In this document: positions 1 to 6,265 of the stretch, in pieces
Layout: the number at the start of each line of letters is the position of its first letter
How positions within the stretch are numbered: position 1 is the stretch's first letter
Assembly: GCA_005778045.1 (NCBI GenBank)
Contig: SXKQ01000056.1
Span: 1 to 7,798 of the forward strand
Length of the DNA stretch: 7,798 bases
DNA from: Planctomycetia bacterium
Lineage (GTDB): Bacteria > Planctomycetota > UBA1135 > GCA-002686595
Reading direction: 5' to 3'
Notes under the pieces: generated by a model
Database searches by the model: none
What the model was told of the DNA's origin: nothing
What the model saw: only the letters and a program-made list of their open reading frames with translations
Made by a program: the position numbers and the translations under genes

Positions 1-964
1 CCCGACACCCATACTCCCACTGCAGCTCGCTCGGGAAGTCGCACCAGCCAAGCTCCCGAGCCCACATCAGCGTGATGTCCTCCCAAGAGATCTCGTTCGC
101 GGGCGTCAGCGACTTGCCGTCCGTGTACGAGTAGCCTCGCCGCAGCGACAGGCGATCCCACTGCTCCGCCGTCAGCTCGTACTTCGACAAGAAGAACGGT
201 GCGAGGTCGACAGACGTGAGCCAGTCCGCCTGGTCCTGCTCGGCGGAGTCCGGCTTCGGCACGCGGCCGCCGGGCAACAGCACCAGCACCATGCCCGTCT
301 CCGGCGTGAGCGTCAGGTGACCCTCGGGGCTGCGCTGCGCGCGACCGTCAGCACCCAGCACCGGCTCCGTCCCCGACTGCAAGTGCACGAACTCCCACAG
401 GCCCGTCGCGGGGTTCTCGCCAAGGGGCAAGAGACCCGCCTGCGGCGTCAAGCGCTCTCCGCTCGGCCAGCGCTGGCAAACGTACTTCGGCGCCCGCGCG
501 ATCCCCTCGATCGCCTCCGCCCACAGCCCCTGCGCGCGCTCGCTGCGATTCGACTCGTGCGCAGCTCGACGCATCGACTCCAGCCAAGCCAGCTCCGTCT
601 CCAGCCCGGCAAGCGCGGCTTCCAAGCTCGCAGCATCGCTCTCGTCTGCTTCGTGGCGCAGCTCCGCGAGCTTCGCTTGCACGTCCTTGCGGCCGGGAGA
701 CCACTCGATGCCTCGGGCGAGGTCTTCCTCGCGGCCGTCGAGCAGCCGGTCGGCCTCGTCGAGCCACCACCGCCATGCGGGCTGGCCCAGACGATCGAGA
801 CCATCCGTCGTGCGGCACTGCGCTCGCAAGCGCGCCAGCTCCTGCGCGAGGCCGCGCGACTGCTGTTCGCGCGACTGAACCTTCAGCTCCGCCACCTTCT
901 CATTCGGCGCCGTGTTGGCTTGCTCGGCCTTGCCACGCTCAGCATCCGCGTCGAGTGCGAAGTT
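1..964 (-). CDS. FGE/SUMF1-domain protein, downstream part of an amber-interrupted gene, cut by the window edge
   Basis: This frame has no stop from 964 to 1 and is the direct in-frame continuation of the 965-1255 entry after its TAG. It starts FALDADAERGKAEQ, then has about 200 residues rich in Glu, Ala, Arg and Leu that look like a helical, partly coiled-coil linker in the periplasm. From about position 300 downward it reads ETGMVLVLLPGG, LAPFFLSKYELTAEQW, PANEISWED and LGWCDFPSELQWEYGCR. These are hallmarks of the formylglycine-generating-enzyme/sulfatase-modifying-factor fold (SUMF1, EgtB, PvdO relatives). The preceding GLWEFVHLQSG is a lead-in I remember from planctomycete kinase-FGE fusions. 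The catalytic C-terminal half lies outside the window, so the activity cannot be judged. After the GG the usual T-F-x-M-G stretch is missing and the loop is short. No convincing independent start follows the TAG, so this is probably not a separate gene. The FGE fold call is firm; the specific function is unknown. Confidence 0.75.
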
Positions 965-967
965 CTA
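965..967 (-). other. In-frame TAG interrupting the kinase-tail/FGE gene
   Basis: The minus-strand reading is GGC ATC GAC TTT TCA TAG AAC TTC GCA CTC, and the same frame stays open to the window edge. The codon sits just after the membrane segment, at the start of the linker. The original codon cannot be deduced because this position is not conserved enough in the family as I remember it. Confidence 0.8.
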
Positions 968-1255
968 TGAAAAGTCGATGCCCCCGAGCAGCGCGAGCAC
1001 CGCAGCCGCTGACGCGGCGGTCAGCGCCTTGTTGCGCTGGACCCACTTCTTCGCCTCGGCCGAGGAGCCCGTCTCGTAGGCGGAGACGACGCGGCCTTCG
1101 ATGTACGCGCGCGGCTCCTCCGCCAGTCGCTTCGAGGCCAGCTCGCCCTGCGAGCTCGACAGCACCTCGAACATCGTCTTCCAGCGCTCCCACTCCGCAT
1201 CGAGCTTCCTCAGCGCCACCGCCTGCAGCCGCTCGCTCTCGTCGTGGGGGGACAC
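965..1255 (-). CDS. Kinase-type juxtamembrane tail with one membrane segment, upstream part of the amber-interrupted FGE gene
   Basis: A 96-residue open frame. I chose the GTG at 1255-1253 because GAGAGGAG (plus-strand 1265-1272) lies 9 bases upstream of it; another GTG at 1261-1259 is too close. Residues 48-77 (EPRAYIEGRVVSAYETG, then AEAKKWVQRNK) match, from memory, the segment linking the kinase domain to the membrane helix in planctomycete Ser/Thr kinases. Residues 78-94 are a hydrophobic Ala/Leu membrane helix. No kinase motifs (glycine loop, HRD, DFG) occur here or in the 131 bases upstream, where the opposite-strand gene soon begins. The frame ends at TAG and continues on the other side as the linker and FGE domain. 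I read this as the front of one gene: either a decayed kinase-FGE fusion that lost its kinase, or a kinase-less anchored protein whose TAG is an error or is read through. The N-terminal 45 residues are not recognisable. Confidence 0.55.
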   Translation of the reverse strand: MSPHDESERLQAVALRKLDAEWERWKTMFEVLSSSQGELASKRLAEEPRAYIEGRVVSAYETGSSAEAKKWVQRNKALTAASAAAVLALLGGIDFS

Positions 1256-1264
1256 TCGCACTCG

Positions 1265-1272
1265 CTCCTCTC
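1265..1272 (-). promoter_or_regulatory. Ribosome binding site that decides the GTG start at 1255
   Basis: The minus strand reads GAGAGGAG. Its GGAG core is 9 bases from the GTG at 1255-1253 and only 3 bases from the GTG at 1261-1259, which favours the inner GTG. Confidence 0.5.
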
Positions 1273-1315
1273 GGAAAAAAAGGGAAGGCTTCCATGCTAG
1301 CCCGCAACCTGTCCC

Positions 1316-1328
1316 GCATGACACATGC
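1316..1328. repeat. Short inverted repeat in a divergent intergenic region
   Basis: GCATG-ACA-CATGC is a perfect 5-base inverted repeat with a 3-base centre, in the 131-base gap between the divergent starts at 1255 (minus) and 1387 (plus). It could be an operator, but it is short enough to arise by chance. I see no convincing -35/-10 pair or sigma-54 promoter in this gap. Confidence 0.2.
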
Positions 1329-1370
1329 CGTCGCTGCGCAGACCGACGGGAGCCTTTAGATTCACGGGAG

Positions 1371-1376
1371 AAGGAG
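1371..1376 (+). promoter_or_regulatory. Ribosome binding site for the 1387 gene
   Basis: AAGGAG lies 10 bases before the ATG at 1387. A GTG at 1378 in the same frame is only 1 base from it, so ATG 1387 is the preferred start. Confidence 0.65.
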
Positions 1377-1386
1377 CGTGTCCCCC

Positions 1387-1893
1387 ATGGCGAGCCATCC
1401 GTTTGAGAATCCGGAAGTCCTGCGGATGCCCTACGCGGTGCATGCGCTGCAGACGTACACCATGCTGCGCGAGCGGCCGGCGAAGGCGGAGTCGCGCGCG
1501 TTCCTGACGGCGGTCTGGCTGCTGTCGATGCAGCTGATGCCGATCGAGGAAGCTCTCGAGGAGCAGGGGCGCAACGCGCAGGAGCTCGGGCCGGTGATGC
1601 GCGAGCGCTGGGCGCTGGGGTACGTGTTCGGCGTGGCCGCGAGAGCGCTCGACGAGGCCGGAGTCTCGCGCGAGTCGTTTTCGGCCGAGGACCTCGTGCT
1701 GCAGCTGCACCGGCTCGCGCTGCGCGAGCCCGAGGAGCGCACATGCACCAAGCTCTCCAAGGCCGCGCTGCCGTGGCCGGACTACGCGGCCGGAATGCTC
1801 GCGGGCGGTCAGGACGTGCGCAGCATCGCCGACGAGGAGCTCGGCACGCAGCTCACCGAGTTCGTGCGCGCGCGCCTTGGCTTGCCCGCCTGA
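1387..1893 (+). CDS. Hypothetical 168-residue helical protein
   Basis: I do not recognise this protein. It starts MASHPFENPEVLRMPYAVHA, behind a good ribosome binding site. It has no signal peptide and no clear membrane helix; residues 40-52 (LTAVWLLSMQLMP) are hydrophobic but short. The composition is rich in Ala, Leu, Glu and Arg, suggesting an all-helical soluble fold, and there is a single Cys (residue 120). Codon choice shows strong third-position G/C, supporting a real gene. It is transcribed divergently from the FGE gene and convergently with the oxygenase-like gene. Its last 41 bases overlap the end of that gene on the opposite strand, so the two tails constrain each other's sequence. 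It may be a stand-alone gene; nothing links it functionally to its neighbours. Confidence 0.75.
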   Translation: MASHPFENPEVLRMPYAVHALQTYTMLRERPAKAESRAFLTAVWLLSMQLMPIEEALEEQGRNAQELGPVMRERWALGYVFGVAARALDEAGVSRESFSAEDLVLQLHRLALREPEERTCTKLSKAALPWPDYAAGMLAGGQDVRSIADEELGTQLTEFVRARLGLPA

Positions 1894-2944
1894 CCGAGCG
1901 GCGCGCGGCGAAGATGCCGTAGCTGTGCGCGAGGCTCGGGCGCGAGCCGAGCGCGTAGACGGCGTGCCAGCAGGTGTCGTCGGGACCGTGCGTCGGCAGC
2001 AGGATCGAGTCGCCGGCGCGCAAGTGGAACAAGGTGCCGACCTCCGCGAGCGCGCGCGTGAAGCGCGGCGTCGAGTTGAGGAGCCGCGAGAGCTCCTCGT
2101 CGCCCGTGTCGTCGAGCGCGCGCAGCGCCTTGCGCGCGGTGCCGGCGCGACGCGCGAGCGGGCCGCGCGCGAACTCGGCCACGAACTCCGCGAGCTGGCG
2201 CTTGGGTAGCGCAAACCACGCGGTCTCGCCTTTGAGCTGGCTGAACAGCACGCCGAGCTGGTGTTCCTCGTCGTCGTGGTGGAAGTGCGCGCCGCCGCCG
2301 GGAGCGTTGTTGTAGATGATGCGCTCCGAGAAGCGCGGCGCGGTTCCGATCAGGCGCTCGACGAGCCCGACCAGCGGGCGGCGGCCGGTGATCGCAGCGC
2401 ACTCGGGGAAGGCGGCGGCCGCGTAGGCCTCGGACCACGGCGCGCGGCGCGTCTCCTTCTGCCAGTCGAGCAGCGCCTCGGAGCCGAATGAGAAGCGGAT
2501 GCGCAGCGAGCTGTCGCGCTCGTCGTGCGCGATCCACGAGAGCTTGGCGTACAGGTCGCGCGCGGCGGTGCGGCGCTTCGCGAGCGCGTGCACGAAGACC
2601 TTCTCGAACTCCCGCGCGTCGCCCGCGTCGATCGTGGCCCCGGCCGGAGCGAAGCGCCGCGGGTTCAGGCGCTCGAGCAGCATCGACTCGAAGCTCTCCC
2701 CCGCTCGCGCGCGCTCGAAGAGGTCGAGCGCAGCCTCGATCTCGGCTCGCCAGCGCGGCAGCGACGGGGCCACGGCGCCGGGGAGCACGATCGGCAGGTC
2801 GCCGGCCCAGCGCCGCTCGCACTCAGCGAGGAAGCGTGGCTCGCTCCAGCGCCCCACGGGCTCGACCGCCGTCGGCGTGAGCGTCCCGTGGCGCACCCCG
2901 CGCCGGACCAGAGGCAGCCCGCGCGCCTTCGATAGCGGCTTCAT
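1853..2944 (-). CDS. Putative Fe(II)/2-oxoglutarate-dependent oxygenase (JmjC/cupin-like fold)
   Basis: A 363-residue protein starting MKPLSKARGLPLVRR, predicted cytoplasmic. Residues 211-229 (YNNAPGGGAHFHHDDEEHQ) contain an H-x-D pair (H222, D224), and GVLFSQLKGETAWFALPK follows. Residues 311-345 contain GDSILLP, then CWHAVYALGSRPSLAHSYG, giving a distal His (H327) and R335-x-S337 eight residues later. H-x-D, distal H and R-x-S is the metal- and 2-oxoglutarate-binding set of the double-stranded beta-helix oxygenases. The roughly 100-residue spacing and the 'GDxIxLP...WH' strand fit JmjC or cupin_8-like proteins. The N-terminal 200 residues are unrecognised. The substrate is unknown; hydroxylation of a protein or small molecule is possible. 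No clear Shine-Dalgarno precedes the ATG. Only 48 bases separate it from the divergent cupin gene, so the two may share a regulatory region. I infer the fold and chemistry from residues only. Confidence 0.6.
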   Translation of the reverse strand: MKPLSKARGLPLVRRGVRHGTLTPTAVEPVGRWSEPRFLAECERRWAGDLPIVLPGAVAPSLPRWRAEIEAALDLFERARAGESFESMLLERLNPRRFAPAGATIDAGDAREFEKVFVHALAKRRTAARDLYAKLSWIAHDERDSSLRIRFSFGSEALLDWQKETRRAPWSEAYAAAAFPECAAITGRRPLVGLVERLIGTAPRFSERIIYNNAPGGGAHFHHDDEEHQLGVLFSQLKGETAWFALPKRQLAEFVAEFARGPLARRAGTARKALRALDDTGDEELSRLLNSTPRFTRALAEVGTLFHLRAGDSILLPTHGPDDTCWHAVYALGSRPSLAHSYGIFAARRSVRRASQGARARTR

Positions 2945-2992
2945 CGCGGCGGCAGCTTAGCGAGAGCCTGCGCCGACGCTACCCTGCCCGAC

Positions 2993-3319
2993 ATGAGCTT
3001 CGTCGACGCGCGCGCCGCCGTCCGCTTTGCCGCGGACAAGATGCAGAAGGTCAACCTATTCGAGACGGCGCACATGTTCTGCGACGTCTATTGCCTCGAG
3101 CCTGGGCAGGCTCAGAAGCCGCACGCGCACGAGGGCGCGACAAAGTTCTACTACGTGCTCGAGGGCCGCGTGCGCGCGTCGCTCGGCTCGCAGGTGCGCG
3201 AGCTCGGGCCCGGAGAGCTCGCGTGGTCCGCGCCCGGCGAGAGCCATGGCGTCGAGAACGCGTCGAGCGAGCGCGCGGTGCTGCTCGTGGCCATGTCTCC
3301 CAATCCGAATGCCAAGTAG
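2993..3319 (+). CDS. Small single-domain cupin protein
   Basis: A 108-residue cupin_2-type protein. Motif 1 is PHAHEGATKFYYVLEG (residues 43-58), supplying H44 and H46. Motif 2 is PGELAWSAPGESHGVEN (73-89), supplying H85 and N89. The spacing is canonical, but the Glu normally found five residues after the second His is Lys (K51), so one of the four usual metal ligands is missing. E47, next to the second His, might substitute. Small cupins of this type bind metals, sugars or small molecules, or act as isomerases or sensors; the sequence does not tell which. It is the first gene of a pair with the OPT transporter, 20 bases downstream, so a role in handling the transported compound is possible. 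The stop is TAG. No strong ribosome binding site precedes the ATG. Confidence 0.85.
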   Translation: MSFVDARAAVRFAADKMQKVNLFETAHMFCDVYCLEPGQAQKPHAHEGATKFYYVLEGRVRASLGSQVRELGPGELAWSAPGESHGVENASSERAVLLVAMSPNPNAK

Positions 3320-3325
3320 ATCTTC

Positions 3326-3330
3326 AGGAG
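3326..3330 (+). promoter_or_regulatory. Ribosome binding site for the OPT transporter
   Basis: AGGAG lies 9 bases before the ATG at 3340. It fixes this start; the open frame itself extends upstream to 3091 inside the cupin gene. Confidence 0.7.
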
Positions 3331-3339
3331 CCTCGACCG

Positions 3340-5028
3340 ATGAGCCAGCAACTCGGAACGCCCCCGATCACCGTCCGCTCGGTCGTGATGGGTCTCCTGT
3401 TCTCCGTCGCGCTGTGCGCGATGAACTCGTACCTGACGCTGTCGTTCGGCGTGATCGAGGAAGGGCCGACGATCGCGGCGCTGTTCTTCTTCGCGCTCAT
3501 GCTGCCCTTCGGCGCCAAGCGCATCACGACCACCGAGATGGTGATCGTCGCGACCATGGGCTCCGCGGGAGGCAGCCTCGGCTTCATCTCGAACTTCTAC
3601 GCCGCCAAGGCCATGACGGGCGAGCCCTACACGGTGCTCGACATGACGCTGTTCGGCATCGTGTCGAGCCTCGTGGGCCTCGCCATGGCGATCCCGCTGC
3701 GCCAGCTCCTGATCCTGAAGGAAGACCTGCCGTGGCCGGGCGCGAAGGCGGTCGAGACCGTCGTGCGCACGCTCGTCGAGAAGGGTGACCCGCGGCAGGC
3801 TTGGATTCTCGTCGTGTCGTTCGTGGCACTGTGCGCCTACGTGGTGTTCAACGACGAGGACGGCTTCGCGCTCCTGCCGTCGGGCATCGCGCTCGGTGGT
3901 CTCGCGACCATCGGCGGCGCGATCGCTCTCTCGCCCTTCGCCATTGGCGGCTCGTACCTAATGGGCATGCGGACCTGCGTCGGCTTCCTTTTCGGCGCGC
4001 TGTTCCTGATGCTCGGTGCGCAGTTCCTCGGCTTCGAGCCCCAGGGTGCGCCGCACAAGTTCTACTGGCCGGGCTTGGGCTTCCTCGTGGCGTCGGGCCT
4101 GACTGCGCTCGCGCTCAACTGGCGCACGATTCTTGGCGCCCTGCGCTCGATGGTGTCGCTCGGCGGCCAGAGCGAGGACCCCGACCCGCCGCTCAGCCCC
4201 AAGCTGCTCCTCTCCTTCGCCGTCACCGCCTTCGTGGCCTGCGCGCTCGTGCTCAACCTGCGCTTCGCGCTCAACATGGTGCTGGTGGTCGTGCTCGTCG
4301 TGATCGCGGGCCTGATCCAGAACATCATCGCCAGGCGCGCGGCCGCGCAGACCAACTTCAACCCGGCGCGCGTGATGGGCATTCTGCTGCAGGGCGTGAC
4401 GGCGCTCTTCGGCGGCAAGTCGGCGGCCATGAACCTGACCGGCGCGGGCTTCGTGTCGGGCTCGGGCGCGCAGGCGAGCCTGCTGACCTCGGACATGGTC
4501 TACGGCCGCGCGTTCCGCGTGCCGTCGCGCTGGCAGTTCTGGACGCAGACGCTGACCGTGGTGCCGTGCGCGTTCATCTCGGCGTGGATGTTCGACTGGA
4601 TCCTGTCGGACAAGCAGCGCTTCGAGAGCATGCCTTCGCCCGTGGCGCGCATCTGGGCGGAGAGCGCCAACGTGTTCGATAAGGGCTTCAGCGCGCTCCC
4701 CGAGGGCGCGACGAGCTGGCTGCTCGGAGGCGCGGTCGTCGGCGTGCTCTACGCGCTGCTCGAGAACGTGGCCGCGGTGCGCAAGTGGCTGCCGGAGGCG
4801 ACCGGCGTCGGCCTCGGGCTCGTGCTCGCCCCCGCGCTGAGCCTCGCCTTCTTCGTCGGCGGGTTCCTGATGTGGATCGTGCTGGGACGCGGGCTGAAGT
4901 GGAGCGAGGCGACGCTCACGACCTTGGCCGTCTCCTCGATCGTGGCCGAGGGCATCGGCGGGGTGCTCAAGCCCCTCCTGCACCTCTTCCTCGGCCCCCT
5001 CTCGAGCTTCTTCGGGACCGCGGGGTGA
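3340..5028 (+). CDS. OPT family oligopeptide/metal-chelate transporter
   Basis: A 562-residue polytopic inner-membrane protein, close in size to bacterial OPT transporters, with roughly 14-16 hydrophobic segments from residue 12 to the C terminus. Family signatures are visible. Residues 12-36 (VRSVVMGLLFSVALCAMNSY onward) form the first helix. DLPWPGAKAVETV (129-141) corresponds to the conserved 'LP-P-A-A' segment. Residues 373-401 run from SGSGAQASLLTSDMVYGRAF to the VPSRWQFWTQ segment. GVGLGLVLAP (489-498) and SSIVAEGIGGVL (532-543) are the C-terminal motifs. OPT proteins import peptides or peptide-like metal chelates using the proton gradient. The substrate here cannot be read from sequence. 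A cytoplasmic stretch, QSEDPDPPLSPK (277-288), separates the two halves. It is translationally close to the upstream cupin and is followed immediately by a hairpin, which suggests a two-gene operon ending here. Confidence 0.93.
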   Translation: MSQQLGTPPITVRSVVMGLLFSVALCAMNSYLTLSFGVIEEGPTIAALFFFALMLPFGAKRITTTEMVIVATMGSAGGSLGFISNFYAAKAMTGEPYTVLDMTLFGIVSSLVGLAMAIPLRQLLILKEDLPWPGAKAVETVVRTLVEKGDPRQAWILVVSFVALCAYVVFNDEDGFALLPSGIALGGLATIGGAIALSPFAIGGSYLMGMRTCVGFLFGALFLMLGAQFLGFEPQGAPHKFYWPGLGFLVASGLTALALNWRTILGALRSMVSLGGQSEDPDPPLSPKLLLSFAVTAFVACALVLNLRFALNMVLVVVLVVIAGLIQNIIARRAAAQTNFNPARVMGILLQGVTALFGGKSAAMNLTGAGFVSGSGAQASLLTSDMVYGRAFRVPSRWQFWTQTLTVVPCAFISAWMFDWILSDKQRFESMPSPVARIWAESANVFDKGFSALPEGATSWLLGGAVVGVLYALLENVAAVRKWLPEATGVGLGLVLAPALSLAFFVGGFLMWIVLGRGLKWSEATLTTLAVSSIVAEGIGGVLKPLLHLFLGPLSSFFGTAG

Positions 5029-5030
5029 GG

Positions 5031-5056
5031 CGGAGCGCCCCGAAGTGGGCGCTTCG
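5031..5056 (+). terminator. Hairpin directly after the OPT gene, possible terminator
   Basis: CGGAGCGCCC / GGGCGCTTCG forms a 10-base-pair stem (one G-T pair) with a 6-base loop, starting 2 bases after the stop codon. No T-tract follows, so it is at best a weak intrinsic terminator, or an mRNA 3'-end stabilising structure. Confidence 0.45.
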
Positions 5057-5096
5057 ATCGCAAATTCGGACCTGCGCTGAGGGTCGAAGCGGGTTT

Positions 5097-5131
5097 GGGG
5101 ACGCGTCCGCGCCCCAGACCGGACCTTTTTT
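5097..5131 (+). terminator. Second hairpin followed at a distance by six Ts
   Basis: GGGG-A-CGC ... GCG-CCCC (5097-5115) is a short G/C stem with one bulged A. T6 is at 5126-5131, about 10 bases beyond the stem, which is farther than in a classical terminator. With the hairpin at 5031 it makes the 5029-5195 spacer a plausible transcription boundary. The promoter of the next operon must also lie here, but I see no convincing motif. Confidence 0.25.
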
Positions 5132-5195
5132 CAGCTTTGGCCGCGTCTTGGTGGAACGCAGGCGGGCCGGGGCGGATCACCTTCCTCGCCCGCCC

Positions 5196-6245
5196 ATGAA
5201 GCGCGCGACCCTGCTCTCCGCCGCCACTCCGCTCGCCGTCGCCGCCGCCGCCGCCATCCTCGCAGTCGGCGATCTCAACCCGCCCCCGGGCGCCGTCGCC
5301 GAGACGGGCAAGCGCCTGACCGAGGTCGAGCCGCGCATTGCCCTCAACGCGACCAACACTCCGGGCGATGCGAACTCGGTCTACAAGATCGTCCCGTCAG
5401 GCTCCTACTACCTGACCGGCAACCTGTTCGTCGGCGTCGGCAAGCACGGCATCGAGATCGCCAACGACCATGTGTCCATCGACCTCAACGGGTTCGAGAT
5501 CTCCGGCGGCTTAGGCTCCCTCGACGGCATCGTGGGCTCAGGGTCCGGCCACAGCGTGCGCAACGGGTCCATCCACGGCCTTGGCGGGGATGGAGTCGAT
5601 TTCGTGAGCGGTCTCCCCAATGTTGGAACCGTTGAAGACTTGAAGGTGTACTCCAACACCGGCAATGGAATTGCGTGCTACGACAACTTCGTGATCCGCA
5701 ACTGCGTCGTGCGCAGCGTTGGCGGGAACGGCATTAGCGTCTACTACGGCGGCAGCGTGACCGATTGCGTGGTGAACTACTGCGACATCGCTGGCATCGA
5801 TGCAGCCCAGAGCGTCGTCATCTCCAACTGCAGTTCCAACTACACTGTCGTCGGGATCGACGCGAGCAGTGCCTGCAGGGTCCTCGGGTGCACCACCGTC
5901 TTCAACCCCGGAGACGGCATCCGCGTCGGATCGGACGCCTTCATTCAGGGCAATCTCTGCGACAGCAACGGCCACAACGGTGACGGCGCTGGCATCCACG
6001 CTCTCTCCTCGGATGCGCGCATCGAAGGCAACAGCTGCACGGACAATGACCGCGGCATCGACATCGAATTCGCCGGCAACTTCGTGACTCGCAACACCTG
6101 CGGCGGCAACACCACGAACTGGGACATCATCGCCGGCAACGCCGTCGGCCCGATCGTGCTGACGAGCGCCAGCGCAGCGATCCTCGGCAACACCGGAGCC
6201 TCTTCGCTCGGCTCCTCGGACTCCAACGCCAACTTCACCTTCTAG
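5196..6245 (+). CDS. Secreted right-handed parallel beta-helix repeat protein
   Basis: A 349-residue protein starting MKRATLLSAATPLAVAAAAA, an N-terminal basic-plus-hydrophobic signal segment (residues 1-25). EPRIALNATNTPGDANSVYKI (45-65) and GIEIANDHVSIDLNGFEISG (85-104) are a lead-in familiar from planctomycete beta-helix proteins. From residue 111 a rung repeat with a Gly-Ile/Val core recurs at G111, G133, G158, G179, G200, G220, G241, G266 and G287, a period of 20-25 residues. A Cys, usually one or two residues after an Asn, recurs once per rung at C170, C191, C212, C232, C255, C281 and C302. This is the geometry of pectate-lyase-like beta-helices. No catalytic residues of a polysaccharide lyase or epimerase are evident, so binding, adhesion or surface structure is as likely as enzymatic activity. 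The chosen ATG is the only one giving a signal peptide; it has no clear ribosome binding site. It is followed 20 bases later by the calcium-loop protein, a likely operon partner. Confidence 0.85.
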   Translation: MKRATLLSAATPLAVAAAAAILAVGDLNPPPGAVAETGKRLTEVEPRIALNATNTPGDANSVYKIVPSGSYYLTGNLFVGVGKHGIEIANDHVSIDLNGFEISGGLGSLDGIVGSGSGHSVRNGSIHGLGGDGVDFVSGLPNVGTVEDLKVYSNTGNGIACYDNFVIRNCVVRSVGGNGISVYYGGSVTDCVVNYCDIAGIDAAQSVVISNCSSNYTVVGIDASSACRVLGCTTVFNPGDGIRVGSDAFIQGNLCDSNGHNGDGAGIHALSSDARIEGNSCTDNDRGIDIEFAGNFVTRNTCGGNTTNWDIIAGNAVGPIVLTSASAAILGNTGASSLGSSDSNANFTF

Positions 6246-6252
6246 GCCACGC

Positions 6253-6257
6253 GAGGA
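6253..6257 (+). promoter_or_regulatory. Ribosome binding site for the calcium-loop protein
   Basis: GAGGA lies 8 bases before the ATG at 6266, inside the 20-base gap after the beta-helix gene. Confidence 0.55.
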
Positions 6258-6265
6258 AGCGCACC

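Noticed and set aside
301..340. Apparent frameshift just before the FGE core
   Set aside because: My first reading suggested a shift near the GGGG run. Re-reading codon by codon showed a single continuous frame (RAQRSPEGHLTLTPETG), so there is no shift.
317..970. A 217-residue plus-strand open frame
   Set aside because: It is antisense to the FGE gene, has an Arg/Leu/Ala-rich composition without motifs, and is the usual by-product of high-GC codon bias on the other strand.
1283..1293. GGAAG-G-CTTCC palindrome next to a run of seven As, read on the minus strand as a stem plus Ts
   Set aside because: The 5-base stem is too short and it lies upstream of a gene start rather than after a gene end, so a terminator call is not supported.
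3958..4983. A 341-residue minus-strand open frame inside the transporter
   Set aside because: It has a His/Arg/Glu-rich low-complexity translation, is fully nested in the OPT gene and lacks a start context; it is a shadow frame.
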